Below, in pieces: positions 9,426 to 17,658 of a stretch of DNA of 56,823 nucleotides; position 1 is the first letter of the stretch; each line of letters begins with the position of its first letter. The notes beneath the pieces are model-generated. The model worked only from the letters and a program-made list of their open reading frames with translations. It was not told where the DNA came from and made no database searches. The stretch lies in contig SFGF01000032.1 in the NCBI GenBank assembly GCA_004556655.1, positions 1 to 56,823 of the forward strand. Reading direction: 5' to 3'. The translations under genes and the position numbers were made by a program. This DNA is from Lachnospiraceae bacterium. Lineage in GTDB: Bacteria > Bacillota > Clostridia > Lachnospirales > Lachnospiraceae.

Positions 9426-9737
9426 AGAAAAATTTCATATTTTAGTCCGGATGATCCTCCCCGGTAATATCCGCCTATCGGCAACTGATCTAAGAGGAAA
9501 CCATATTATTTCGTTGCGGAGGTAAATAATACAGTAAATCAGCAATTACCGGGAATCGTCACCCTACCGTTTAATCACTGCATAAATCCAGTATAAGGCT
9601 TCGTAACAATTCGCTCCTGCTACGAACATTCCATAGTGGAATAAAAAATGTCCACTTTCGACAGAAAAGCAGACATCATTTTTCACTCATTGAAAATAGG
9701 ATGTAAAACTTTACTCGGAAGTTCTAACCTTATCACA
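9426..9737 (-). ncRNA. Candidate structured non-coding RNA downstream of a B12 riboswitch
   Basis: No convincing gene lies here, but the sequence folds well. A perfect 9-bp outer stem pairs 9460-9468 with 9545-9553 and extends imperfectly outward. Inside it, CTGAT (9485-9489) pairs with ATCAG (9538-9542), and TATTATTT (9504-9511) with AAATAATA (9524-9531). The 12-nt apical loop contains GCGGA (9516-9520), which could pair with TCCGC at 9470-9474 as a pseudoknot. Further 5-prime on the minus strand is a TCGTAGCA/TGTTACGA hairpin (9599-9624) and AGTGGA/TCCACT. It lies between a cobalamin riboswitch and a terminator, so the transcript would be mainly RNA. A GTG-initiated 40-codon frame (9564-9686) is open but has no ribosome site. 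I do not recognise a known RNA family. Confidence 0.5.
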
Positions 9738-9928
9738 TAACAAGCAGGTTTCCTGACTTACAGATCATCAGTCGGCCCTCCTTCTCATACCTGACGGTAC
9801 AATGGATAACTTTGGGCTTCCCTCCCTGAATACAGTGACCGGATCGCTCAGGATTCTCACCTGATTCCCTCTCTCACCAACAGATTCTATCTGTGGATGC
9901 ACTTGAAATGTTTCTATGGAATTTATAC
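9738..9928 (-). promoter_or_regulatory. Cobalamin (B12) riboswitch
   Basis: On the minus strand the conserved elements appear in order: GGGAATCAGGTGAGAATCC, then GATCCGGTCACTG, GGGAAGCCC, and the B12 box AAGTCAGGAAACCTGCTTG (9741-9760). This matches the adenosylcobalamin aptamer consensus. No terminator or ribosome site follows within 60 nt, so the expression platform is unclear. The next genes on this strand, the RND exporter and tetR, are separated by a terminator and have their own promoter. The riboswitch therefore has no evident protein-coding target. Confidence 0.9.
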
Positions 9929-9935
9929 ATTTATT

Positions 9936-9964
9936 ATAATAGCAGTAAGGTTCCGTTTCGTCAA
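9936..9964 (-). promoter_or_regulatory. Promoter of the B12-riboswitch transcript
   Basis: Minus strand -35 TTGACG (9959-9964), 17-nt spacer, -10 TATTAT (9936-9941, running into TATAAT). Start near 9928, at the 5-prime edge of the riboswitch. Confidence 0.7.
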
Positions 9965-10008
9965 CCCTTCTTGTTAAATTTTTTACAATTAAAAATCTCA
10001 AAAAGCAA

Positions 10009-10033
10009 ACAGGTGCTCCTTTCGAGCACCTGT
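10009..10033 (-). terminator. Terminator of eda
   Basis: Perfect 10-bp hairpin ACAGGTGCTC/GAGCACCTGT with TTTGCTTTTT following on the minus strand, 50 nt after the eda stop codon. Confidence 0.8.
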
Positions 10034-10082
10034 CCGTTTCCTGTATATACTTTTTAGTTTCTTATAAGCAATTAAATATTGA

Positions 10083-10721
10083 TTAGCCTCTTACTTCTTT
10101 TACAAGTTCTACAGCTTCTGCAGTCAGGGCTTTGATCTTATCAAATTCTCCGGCTTTCACCATATCACCTTTTACCATCCAGCTTCCACCGCATGCTACG
10201 ATTTTCTTGAAGCTCAGGTATTCTTTAAGATTCTTGGCACTGATTCCGCCTGTAGGCATGAATTTAATATTGGTGTATGCAGCTGCCATAGCTTTCATCA
10301 TAGGAATTCCGCCAGCCTGCTCAGCCGGGAAGAACTTCAGAACTTCCAGACCTCTCTTTACTCCCTGTGCAACTTCAGATGGAGTGATACATGCCGGTAC
10401 TACCAGAATACCTTTTCCCAGGCAATAATCAACGATTTCAGGATCGAATCCCGGGCTTACGATAAATTTTGCTCCTGCTGCTACAGCACGGTCAACCTGT
10501 TCTGTAGTCAGAACAGTTCCTGCTCCGATCAGCATTTCCGGAAACTTCTCGCTCATAATACGGATAGATTCTTCTGCTGCTGCAGTACGGAAAGTAACCT
10601 CCGCACATGGAAGTCCACCTTCACAAAGAGCTTTTGCCAGAGGCTCAGCGTCTTTTGCATCTTCCAAAACTACTACCGGTACTACGCCCAACTTTGATAC
10701 CTGTTCTAATACTTCATGCAT
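10083..10721 (-). CDS. eda: 2-dehydro-3-deoxy-phosphogluconate aldolase (KDPG/KHG aldolase)
   Basis: A 212-residue class I aldolase that splits KDPG into pyruvate and glyceraldehyde 3-phosphate. Family motifs are present: EVTFRT early in the barrel, GAGTVLT, the Schiff-base lysine strand VLKFFPAEQAGG, and the phosphate-binding MPTGGIS. The frame is open seven codons further, but the AGGAGG at 10730-10735 lies inside that extension and positions the ATG at 10721. The gene forms its own unit with promoter and terminator, divergent from an IclR regulator. Its substrate would come from the GntP/dehydratase/KdgK module at 35763-40167, which lacks an aldolase, so the two loci probably act together. 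Confidence 0.93.
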   Translation of the reverse strand: MHEVLEQVSKLGVVPVVVLEDAKDAEPLAKALCEGGLPCAEVTFRTAAAEESIRIMSEKFPEMLIGAGTVLTTEQVDRAVAAGAKFIVSPGFDPEIVDYCLGKGILVVPACITPSEVAQGVKRGLEVLKFFPAEQAGGIPMMKAMAAAYTNIKFMPTGGISAKNLKEYLSFKKIVACGGSWMVKGDMVKAGEFDKIKALTAEAVELVKEVRG

Positions 10722-10788
10722 TTTAAAGTCCTCCTTTTCCATTTCATAGTTTTTGCCAGATAAATCACTTATATCTTTTTATTTGCTT

Positions 10789-10866
10789 GAGTTTCATAAT
10801 GTGGAACTTGATTTTGTATTATGAAACTCTTTATTTTCATTATACTCACCAGTTAATAAATGTCAA
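10789..10866 (-). promoter_or_regulatory. eda promoter with 12-bp inverted-repeat operator
   Basis: Minus strand -35 TTGACA (10861-10866), 16-nt spacer, -10 TATAAT (10839-10844). Just after the predicted start lies a perfect inverted repeat, GAGTTTCATAAT (10789-10800) and ATTATGAAACTC (10818-10829), 17 nt apart. Half-sites with GTTTCA/TGAAAC resemble KdgR-type IclR operators. The divergent IclR gene is the likely ligand. Confidence 0.7.
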
Positions 10867-10912
10867 TACCAATTCTTCCGAATTTTTACCAATTTTTTCG
10901 AAAAATTCACCG

Positions 10913-10941
10913 TTGCTACCTTCTTACAAAAGTGATACAAT
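10913..10941 (+). promoter_or_regulatory. Promoter of the IclR regulator gene
   Basis: -35 TTGCTA (10913-10918), 17-nt spacer, -10 TACAAT (10936-10941), 31 nt before the start codon. Confidence 0.55.
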
Positions 10942-10972
10942 AGCGGCAGAAAAATTGTAAAAAGGTGAGCAA

Positions 10973-11722
10973 ATGGAAAATAAAAACCCTATTCAGGTGG
11001 CTGACAGGCTTTTCCTTGTATTGGAGACACTGGCCGATGCCGGACCTCTCCCACTTACGGATCTGAGCCACCGTCTTGATTTAAATAAAAGTACCGTTCA
11101 CCGTCTTCTCACTTCTCTAATGTATCTGGGCTATGTGAAACAGGATACGGAAACAGGTAAATACTACCTCTCCTTCAAAATTCTTTCCTTATCCAATCGA
11201 CTCCTGGAAAAAATGGATATTCTGGACACCATTCGGCCGATTCTTCGGCAGATTTCCGGTGAAACTGGTGAGACTGTACATTTCGTACAATTAGATGGCA
11301 ATGAAGCGGTGTATATCTGCAAAGAAGAATCAACTCTGAACTCTGTGCGCATGGTTTCTAAAGTAGGAAGCAGGATTCCTTTATATTGCTCCGGTGTGGG
11401 CAAGGCCATGATGGCAGATCTGTCTGATGAAAAAGTAAGTCAGATCTGGGAAACAAGTGAAATTAAAAAGTATACCTCTCATACCATCACAAGCTACGAT
11501 GCTCTTTTGGAATGTCTGGAGCAGGTTCGCAGACAAGGATATGCACTGGATGACGAAGAAAATGAGCTTGGTGTGCGCTGCATCGCGGTTTCTCTCCCCG
11601 ATTATTCGGGAGTCTGTCGTTATGCCATGAGTATCACCGCTCCGGTCACCCGAATGTCAGATTCACGTATCCTTGAACTGGCAGAAGTTCTTTTAAAAGT
11701 AAAAGCCGACTTTCATCACTGA
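10973..11722 (+). CDS. IclR family regulator (KdgR-like)
   Basis: A 249-residue regulator with the two IclR domains: an N-terminal winged helix (LTDLSHRLDLNKSTVHRLL, residues about 28-46) and a C-terminal effector domain (about 80-245) containing GVGKAMMA and the GYALDDEENELGVRCIA signature. Members such as KdgR bind 2-keto-3-deoxygluconate or other small acids. It is divergent from eda with 251 nt between the start codons, in which a perfect 12-bp inverted repeat lies over the eda transcription start. It probably represses eda until KDG or a related acid accumulates; the effector is inferred from context. The last 7 bases overlap the convergent CmpB-like gene. Confidence 0.9.
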   Translation: MENKNPIQVADRLFLVLETLADAGPLPLTDLSHRLDLNKSTVHRLLTSLMYLGYVKQDTETGKYYLSFKILSLSNRLLEKMDILDTIRPILRQISGETGETVHFVQLDGNEAVYICKEESTLNSVRMVSKVGSRIPLYCSGVGKAMMADLSDEKVSQIWETSEIKKYTSHTITSYDALLECLEQVRRQGYALDDEENELGVRCIAVSLPDYSGVCRYAMSITAPVTRMSDSRILELAEVLLKVKADFHH

Positions 11723-12285
11723 AAACCGACTTTCATCGCCATCAGGACAGGACGAGTGATTCCTTCCCCTTGATTGGGATGCCTGAGGGAATACAGAACA
11801 TCCATAATAAAAATGAGCAAAAGAGCCATACACAGAATATTACGTGTATGGCTTTTCATCTGCTGAATTTTCCGTTCCATCCATGGGGCAATCCCATATA
11901 ATAAAATCAAACCGCCCAGGCCAAACACTAAAAGTCCGATCAAACATACTCTGCCCTTAATCTGAAAAATATATTCACTATAATCCCACCATTTTTCATG
12001 AAACACCGTCTCCAAAAACCATCCTGTCACATATTCCACTACACCACATACTCCCATAATCATGAAAAAGAGGAGCACCGGTCTGTTCAAATATCTCTTC
12101 AGATATATCAGAATTAGTACCCCGCCTGTCCCATAAATCGGAAGCCATGGACCATATAAAAATCCTCTATTGACAAATACGTGGTCTTCAGCCAGATGGT
12201 AAAGCACTTCCCATGTCCATCCAATCATAGAAAATGCAAAGAAGAGAAGAATCTTCTCTGTTATCGTCTTGATTTTGTTTTCCAT
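11716..12285 (-). CDS. CmpB-like membrane protein (putative ABC transporter permease family)
   Basis: A 189-residue integral membrane protein with about five hydrophobic segments. Conserved features of the clostridial CmpB family (often labelled putative ABC transporter permease) are visible: FSMIGWTWEVLYH, NRGFLYGPWLPIYG and EYVTGWFLETVFHEKWWDYS. The family has no established transport function and no ATPase partner lies nearby. A GTG two codons upstream is also in frame, but the GGGGAG ribosome site is better placed for the ATG at 12285. The 3-prime end overlaps the convergent IclR gene by 7 bases. Confidence 0.85.
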   Translation of the reverse strand: MENKIKTITEKILLFFAFSMIGWTWEVLYHLAEDHVFVNRGFLYGPWLPIYGTGGVLILIYLKRYLNRPVLLFFMIMGVCGVVEYVTGWFLETVFHEKWWDYSEYIFQIKGRVCLIGLLVFGLGGLILLYGIAPWMERKIQQMKSHTRNILCMALLLIFIMDVLYSLRHPNQGEGITRPVLMAMKVGFQ

Positions 12286-12419
12286 AATCACGAACTCCCC
12301 TTTCCTGAAGTTTGGAAATGTACTTTCCTGTCAGCATTAGAATATCCAAAATTTCTTGAAATAACAGAAAAGAAAACGAAAGAATTTATGAAGTCCGTAT
12401 TACAGTTTATTTACTAAAA

Positions 12420-12456
12420 AAGATGAGGACTCCACACATATGGATATCCTCATCTT
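12420..12456 (-). terminator. Terminator after the clpB-DUF4250 unit
   Basis: AAGATGAGGA/TCCTCATCTT hairpin with six U following on the minus strand; the plus strand has a weaker TATATTTTT tail. Confidence 0.75.
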
Positions 12457-12492
12457 ATATTTTTCAAGTATGGTTCTGTTACAGAAATCCCT

Positions 12493-12666
12493 TTACACAA
12501 ACTGATTTTTTCCTGCATCATAGAAATAATCGATCAGATTCAGTTTTCTTTCCAGGTCTTCCTGATTCAACTGTTTATCTTCACAAAGTTCAGACAGACT
12601 GGGATAATAATCTCTCAGCTGCGTGTTGACAAAACTCAAAAGCATTACCGGATCTTTGGGAATCAT
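12493..12666 (-). CDS. DUF4250 family small protein
   Basis: A 57-residue gene that falls below common size cut-offs. It begins MIPKDPVMLLSFVNTQLRD and ends FYDAGKNQFV, matching the small DUF4250 family of Firmicutes. AGGAGG sits seven bases before the ATG at 12664-12666. It follows clpB by 43 nt on the same strand, and a terminator comes 40 nt after its stop, so it is probably the last gene of the clpB transcript. It is acidic, probably helical and cytoplasmic. Function unknown; co-expression with a heat-shock disaggregase suggests, but does not prove, a stress-related role. Confidence 0.85.
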   Translation of the reverse strand: MIPKDPVMLLSFVNTQLRDYYPSLSELCEDKQLNQEDLERKLNLIDYFYDAGKNQFV

Positions 12667-12709
12667 AATAAAGCAACCTCCTTATGGGCTTTGAATTGGT
12701 TCTTTCCTA

Positions 12710-15298
12710 TTATACAGCCTGTGCAGATGCTGTCAACTCCCCATTTTCCAAATCCAGAACAATCATATCACCTGTCTCCACTTTTCCACCGAGAATCATT
12801 TTTGCCGCCAGTGTTTCCACATTTTTCTGCAGATAACGTTTCAAAGGACGTGCTCCATACACCGGATCATAACCACCTTCGATTACAAAATCCTTCGCTG
12901 CCGGTGTCAAACTGATAGAAATCTGCTGGTCTTCCAGCCTGCGATTCAAATCTTTAATAAGCAGATCTACAATGCCACCGATATTTTCCTTTGTCAACGG
13001 TTTGAACATAATCATCTCATCCAGACGATTCAGAAACTCCGGACGGAAATGAGCACGCAGATCATTATTTACCATTTCGATGTTCTCCGGACGAATACTT
13101 CCATCCTCCTGAATACCATCCAGCAAATAGGAGGATCCGATATTAGACGTCATAATAAGAATGGTATTCTTAAAATCCACAGTTCTTCCCTGCGAATCCG
13201 TGATACGTCCATCATCTAATACCTGAAGCAATACGTTAAATACATCCGGATGAGCTTTTTCAATTTCATCAAATAATACTACAGAATAAGGTTTCCGGCG
13301 TACAGCCTCTGTCAGCTGACCACCTTCTTCATATCCTACATATCCCGGAGGCGCTCCGATCAGGCGGGACACAGAGTATTTCTCCATGTATTCACTCATA
13401 TCGATACGCACCATATTATTCTCATCATCGAACAAAGTCTGTGCCAGTGTCTTTGCAAGTTCTGTCTTACCAACTCCGGTAGGTCCAAGGAACAGGAAAG
13501 AACCGATAGGTTTTGTAGGATCTTTGATTCCTGCTTTAGAACGGATAATAGCATCTGTTACTTTCGTAACTGCCTCATCTTGTCCGATGACTCTCTTATG
13601 AAGTTCGTCTTCCAAGTGTAGAATCTTTGTTTTTTCTCCCTCGGTCAGTTTTGCCACAGGAATTCCGGTCCATCGTGAAATGATTCTTGCTATTTCTTCA
13701 TCTGTTACACTCTCATGTACCAGCGACAGATCCTGACTTTTCACTTTTTCTTCTTCGATCTCCAACTGTTTCTGCAGCTTCGGAAGTTCACCATACTGAA
13801 GTTCTGCTGCTTTGTTCAAATCATACTGCTGCTGAGCAAGCTGAATCTGTCGATTCATCTCCTCAATCTGTTCTCTCAAAGAAGACAGTTTTTCAACAGA
13901 GTGTTTTTCATTTTCCCACTGTGCCTTCTGAACATTGAATGCATCCCTGTATTCTGCCAGTTCTTTCTGTAATTCTTCCAGACGTTCCTGGCTGAGGCGA
14001 TCCGTCTCTTTTTTCAGAGCAGCTTCCTCAATCTCCATCTGCATGATCTTTCTCTGCTGTTCATCCAACTCAGACGGAAGAGAATCCATCTCTGTTTTTA
14101 TAAGAGCACATGCTTCATCCACCAGGTCAATGGCCTTGTCGGGAAGGAACCGGTCTGAAATATAGCGATTGGATAAAGTAGCCGCAGCCACCAGAGCACC
14201 GTCTGTAATCTTTACGCCATGAAAGACTTCATATCTTTCTTTCAGTCCACGGAGAATGGAAATTGTATCCTCCACACTTGGTTCATCCACCATAACCGGC
14301 TGGAATCTTCGTTCCAGAGCCGCATCCTTTTCAATATACTGTCGATATTCGTCCAAAGTTGTGGCTCCGATACAATGTAGTTCTCCACGGGCCAGCATAG
14401 GTTTCAGCATATTGCCGGCATCCATGGCACCGTCCGTCTTGCCAGCTCCAACGATTAGATGAAGTTCATCGATGAAAAGAATAATCTTTCCTTCGCTCTT
14501 TCTTACTTCTTCCAGAACGGCTTTCAGACGCTCCTCAAATTCACCTCTGTACTTGGCTCCTGCCACCAGGGCACCCATATCAAGGGAGAAAATCGTTTTG
14601 TCTTTCAATCCTTCCGGCACATCTCCCCGGACAATACGTTGTGCAAGACCTTCCACAACTGCTGTCTTACCTACACCTGGTTCACCGATCAACACCGGAT
14701 TATTCTTTGTTTTACGGGACAGGATACGAACTACATTTCGAATCTCACTGTCTCTGCCGATCACTGGATCCAGCTTTTGATTTCTCGCTTTCTCCACCAG
14801 ATCCTGACCATATTTATTTAAGGTATCATACGTAGCTTCCGGATTATCCGTTGTTACTCTCTGATTTCCTCTGACTGTACTCAAAGCCTGAAGAAAACGT
14901 TCTCTGGTAATTCCATACTCCTGGAAAATCTTTTTCATCGATGGGCTTGGATACCGAAGCAGAGCCAAAAACAAATGCTCCACAGATACATACTCGTCGC
15001 CCATGGCTTTGGCTTCATCTTCACCACTCACAAGAGCTTTGTTCAGATACTGACCGATATAAACCTGACCACCGGAAACCTTCACTCTGGCGTTCAGTGC
15101 GTTCTCAACATTATTCAGGAAATGCTCTTTATTGATTTCCATCTTTTCAATCATCTTTAAAATCAGGCTGTCATCCTGATGCAGAAGATTGTAGAGAAGA
15201 TGTTCCTGCTCAATCTCCTGATTGCCAAATTCATATGCGGTCTTTTCCAGATCCTGAACAGCCTGCAGAGATTTCTGCGTGAATTTACTGATATTCAT
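12710..15298 (-). CDS. clpB: ATP-dependent chaperone ClpB
   Basis: An 862-residue AAA+ disaggregase that with DnaK pulls proteins out of aggregates. Visible in order: N-terminal Clp repeats (start MNISKFTQK), AAA1 Walker A GEPGVGKTAV and Walker B IILFIDELH, a long middle-domain coiled coil (about 400-520, which separates ClpB from ClpC and ClpA), AAA2 Walker A GPTGVGKTEL and VVLFDEIEKAH, and the C-terminal D2-small domain with GARPLKR. The open frame runs 22 codons further upstream, but AGGAGG just before ATG 15298 and the usual family length fix this start. A CIRCE element in the promoter shows HrcA heat-shock control. Confidence 0.97.
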   Translation of the reverse strand: MNISKFTQKSLQAVQDLEKTAYEFGNQEIEQEHLLYNLLHQDDSLILKMIEKMEINKEHFLNNVENALNARVKVSGGQVYIGQYLNKALVSGEDEAKAMGDEYVSVEHLFLALLRYPSPSMKKIFQEYGITRERFLQALSTVRGNQRVTTDNPEATYDTLNKYGQDLVEKARNQKLDPVIGRDSEIRNVVRILSRKTKNNPVLIGEPGVGKTAVVEGLAQRIVRGDVPEGLKDKTIFSLDMGALVAGAKYRGEFEERLKAVLEEVRKSEGKIILFIDELHLIVGAGKTDGAMDAGNMLKPMLARGELHCIGATTLDEYRQYIEKDAALERRFQPVMVDEPSVEDTISILRGLKERYEVFHGVKITDGALVAAATLSNRYISDRFLPDKAIDLVDEACALIKTEMDSLPSELDEQQRKIMQMEIEEAALKKETDRLSQERLEELQKELAEYRDAFNVQKAQWENEKHSVEKLSSLREQIEEMNRQIQLAQQQYDLNKAAELQYGELPKLQKQLEIEEEKVKSQDLSLVHESVTDEEIARIISRWTGIPVAKLTEGEKTKILHLEDELHKRVIGQDEAVTKVTDAIIRSKAGIKDPTKPIGSFLFLGPTGVGKTELAKTLAQTLFDDENNMVRIDMSEYMEKYSVSRLIGAPPGYVGYEEGGQLTEAVRRKPYSVVLFDEIEKAHPDVFNVLLQVLDDGRITDSQGRTVDFKNTILIMTSNIGSSYLLDGIQEDGSIRPENIEMVNNDLRAHFRPEFLNRLDEMIMFKPLTKENIGGIVDLLIKDLNRRLEDQQISISLTPAAKDFVIEGGYDPVYGARPLKRYLQKNVETLAAKMILGGKVETGDMIVLDLENGELTASAQAV

Positions 15299-15395
15299 AT
15301 ACACTCCTCCTTTAATTTTGGCAGATACGGGCATACACCTGACTGCCTCAAAAAATCTATACAAATATTGGGTTCATTTGTTCTATCCGAAATAT

Positions 15396-15438
15396 AACAT
15401 ACCACATATTATTAGCACTGTCAATATGTGAGTGCTAA
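15396..15438 (-). promoter_or_regulatory. clpB promoter with CIRCE element
   Basis: CIRCE: TTAGCACTG (15412-15420), 9-nt spacer, GAGTGCTAA (15430-15438), one mismatch from the consensus inverted repeat bound by HrcA. The -35 TTGACA (15419-15424) lies inside the element; 17 nt on is the -10 TATGTT (15396-15401). HrcA binding would directly cover the -35. Confidence 0.9.
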
Positions 15439-15489
15439 TTTTTTCTGACAATTTATAAATTTAAACAAAAAAATGACAATATACTGTTT

Positions 15490-16674
15490 TTATAAATCTT
15501 CCATTTCCGCTAACAAAACATTTCTTATTTTTCTCGTCAGTGGAATCGTTCCTGAATCTTTTTTCTGCATCATTATTAAAATTATCATTTTCTCTGTGGG
15601 GAAGTTGGCAAAATAGCATCCCAACCAACCATCCCAACCGTATTCTCCTTTACGTCCCAGCATACATGCCATCTCCGGTTTTGTAAGGATTCTCATAAAA
15701 TGAGAATAAGTATGACCTGACAATCCCGGCCATTTCCACATTGCTTCCTGCTGAGATGGTGTCAAACCACCGCTGGTCAAAAAACGTACCGTTTCCGGAG
15801 AAAGTATACGAATTCCATCCAGATTTCCGCCATTTAACAGCATTTGTGCAAAACGACTGTAATCATCAATCGTAGATACCAGGCCTGCACCACCTGATTC
15901 AAAAGCAGGCCGCTTCTGCATCTTATGCTGTATCACAAGATGATCCCCTGTATACGGCTGCACCTTTCCATCTTTTATGGATTCATAAGCAACTGCAAGA
16001 CGATTCTGCTTTTCCTCCGGAACCCAGAAACCTGTATCTCTCATTCCCAGTGGCTGAAACAGATTCTCTTCAAGAAACTCTCCAAACCGCATACCGGATG
16101 CCACTTCAATAACAGCTCCCATAACATCGGCTGACAATCCATAATTCCATGAAGCTGACGGCTCAAAAGCCAACGGAATTGTTCCGATATGATTTGCAAA
16201 TTCCTGAGTTGAAACAGCCTGGTCTGTGTACATTTTTCCCACACACTCTTCCAGATATGCAAGGATTTCCCGTCCTCCCGCTGTGTTTTCATCGCCATAG
16301 GTGAGACCCGATGTCATATTCAAAAGATCCTGCACTGTCATAGGCATTCTGGCCTGTTCTGTCTTTCCATCTTTCTCTACAGTAAGATTAGAAAATCCCG
16401 GCAAAAACTCTGACACTTTCTGGGCAAGATCCAGTTTTCCCTGCTCCATCAGTATCATTGCCGCTGTCGCTGTTATCGGTTTTGACATAGAATACAATTT
16501 GAAAATAGTATCTCTGCTGACAGCTCTATCCTGCTCCCGGTCTGCATATCCTTGTGTATGAAAATACTCTTCCTTATCATCTTTCCGCACCAGAATACTG
16601 ATTCCTGCCGTTATTCCATCACGGATTCCCTCTGAAATCAGTTCACTGATTCGTTGTTTTGTTTTATCTTTCAA
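15490..16674 (-). CDS. Serine hydrolase of the class C beta-lactamase/esterase family
   Basis: A 394-residue protein of the Beta-lactamase (PF00144-type) family. The active-site SxxK is SMSK (residues 62-65) and the Tyr motif is in SWNYGLS (Tyr near 178). There is no signal peptide, so it is likely a cytoplasmic esterase (EstB-like) or D-amino-acid peptidase relative and not a secreted beta-lactamase. Translation starts at a TTG (16672-16674) seven bases after AGGAGG. It has its own promoter in the gap after hflC. Substrate unknown. Confidence 0.85.
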   Translation of the reverse strand: MKDKTKQRISELISEGIRDGITAGISILVRKDDKEEYFHTQGYADREQDRAVSRDTIFKLYSMSKPITATAAMILMEQGKLDLAQKVSEFLPGFSNLTVEKDGKTEQARMPMTVQDLLNMTSGLTYGDENTAGGREILAYLEECVGKMYTDQAVSTQEFANHIGTIPLAFEPSASWNYGLSADVMGAVIEVASGMRFGEFLEENLFQPLGMRDTGFWVPEEKQNRLAVAYESIKDGKVQPYTGDHLVIQHKMQKRPAFESGGAGLVSTIDDYSRFAQMLLNGGNLDGIRILSPETVRFLTSGGLTPSQQEAMWKWPGLSGHTYSHFMRILTKPEMACMLGRKGEYGWDGWLGCYFANFPTEKMIILIMMQKKDSGTIPLTRKIRNVLLAEMEDL

Positions 16675-16729
16675 GTTTTTCCCTCCTGATTTTCCAACTT
16701 ACCTGCATATTCAAGTTGAAATTTATTCT

Positions 16730-16758
16730 ATTATATCCTGATAAAACAAAACGAACAA
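16730..16758 (-). promoter_or_regulatory. Promoter of the serine hydrolase gene
   Basis: Minus strand -35 TTGTTC (16753-16758), 17-nt spacer, -10 TATAAT (16730-16735). Confidence 0.6.
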
Positions 16759-16780
16759 GTATACATCAAATGATTTATCC

Positions 16781-17656
16781 CTATTGGTGATAGAAAATTT
16801 CCGCAATAGGAGAATCCTTATCCAGAACAATCGTATTTTCCCCATCTTTCAGTGTCGCTTTCACAGCGTCCAGCTGTCTTACGAATCCGTAAAAATCTGC
16901 TTTGCTTTCATCATTGTAGGCATTGCTCAGGATTTTCATATACTCTGCTTCACCTTCCGCAATGGTTGTATCCGCCTGTTTTTGAGCCTGAGCAAGAAGA
17001 ACCGTCACCTGTTCATTTGTATCGTTCTTGATCTCCTGTGCTTTCTGTTCTCCCTGGGCCGTATAAGATGCTGCAATGTTGTTTCTCTCAGATATCATAC
17101 GACTGTATACTGCGTCCTTATTTTCATTGGGAAGATCCAGCATCTTTGTTTCAATTTTTTCTACTTTAATACCATAAGACTCCAGGTTTGTTCCCAGTTT
17201 CTCAGTAAGTAAATTTGCCAGTTCTCCATCCCGTCCTGAAATTACTTCTTCCTGACTTAAGCTACTGATTACGTTTTTCAAAGCATTGTATACATTTGAA
17301 CTGATTCGTGACTCTGCATTCTGCTCCGATCCGCTTAGTTTTTGCGTAAATTTCACAGGATCACTGATTCTCCACAATACAAAGCAATCAGAAATCATAG
17401 ATTTTTTATCCGAAGTCATAACATCACTGGCCGGAAGATCACTCAACTGAATTTTCGAGCTGATTGCTGTCTCTGTCTGGATAAAAGGAATTTTCCAGCT
17501 TACTCCACTTTGTGAACCATCATTTTCTTCTACACGTACAATTTTACCAAACTGCTTAATCACCCGATATTCTCCCGGTTTTGTCACAACCGTTGCTGAT
17601 ACTCCTAAAATCAAAGCCAAAACCGCACAGGGAATCACAAATATTTTTTTCTTCAT
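16781..17656 (-). CDS. hflC: HflC, SPFH/band 7 membrane protein
   Basis: A 291-residue protein with one N-terminal membrane anchor (about residues 4-22) and an SPFH/PHB domain, e.g. PGEYRVIKQFGKIVRV and the ERNNIAASYTAQGEQKAQEIKND coiled segment in two pieces. HflC pairs with HflK in a large membrane assembly that encloses and modulates the FtsH protease. It starts two bases past the remnant hflK stop, and its GGAG ribosome site lies within the 3-prime end of hflK, so expression would normally be coupled to hflK translation. Because hflK is frameshifted upstream, translation of hflC may be affected. A manganese riboswitch heads the unit. Confidence 0.9.
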   Translation of the reverse strand: MKKKIFVIPCAVLALILGVSATVVTKPGEYRVIKQFGKIVRVEENDGSQSGVSWKIPFIQTETAISSKIQLSDLPASDVMTSDKKSMISDCFVLWRISDPVKFTQKLSGSEQNAESRISSNVYNALKNVISSLSQEEVISGRDGELANLLTEKLGTNLESYGIKVEKIETKMLDLPNENKDAVYSRMISERNNIAASYTAQGEQKAQEIKNDTNEQVTVLLAQAQKQADTTIAEGEAEYMKILSNAYNDESKADFYGFVRQLDAVKATLKDGENTIVLDKDSPIAEIFYHQ

Positions 17657-17658
17657 AG

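Noticed and set aside
9564..9686. A 40-codon minus-strand frame starting at GTG with a plausible-looking peptide
   Set aside because: It has no ribosome site, contains stable hairpins and matches no family I know. Kept only as a caveat to the non-coding RNA call.
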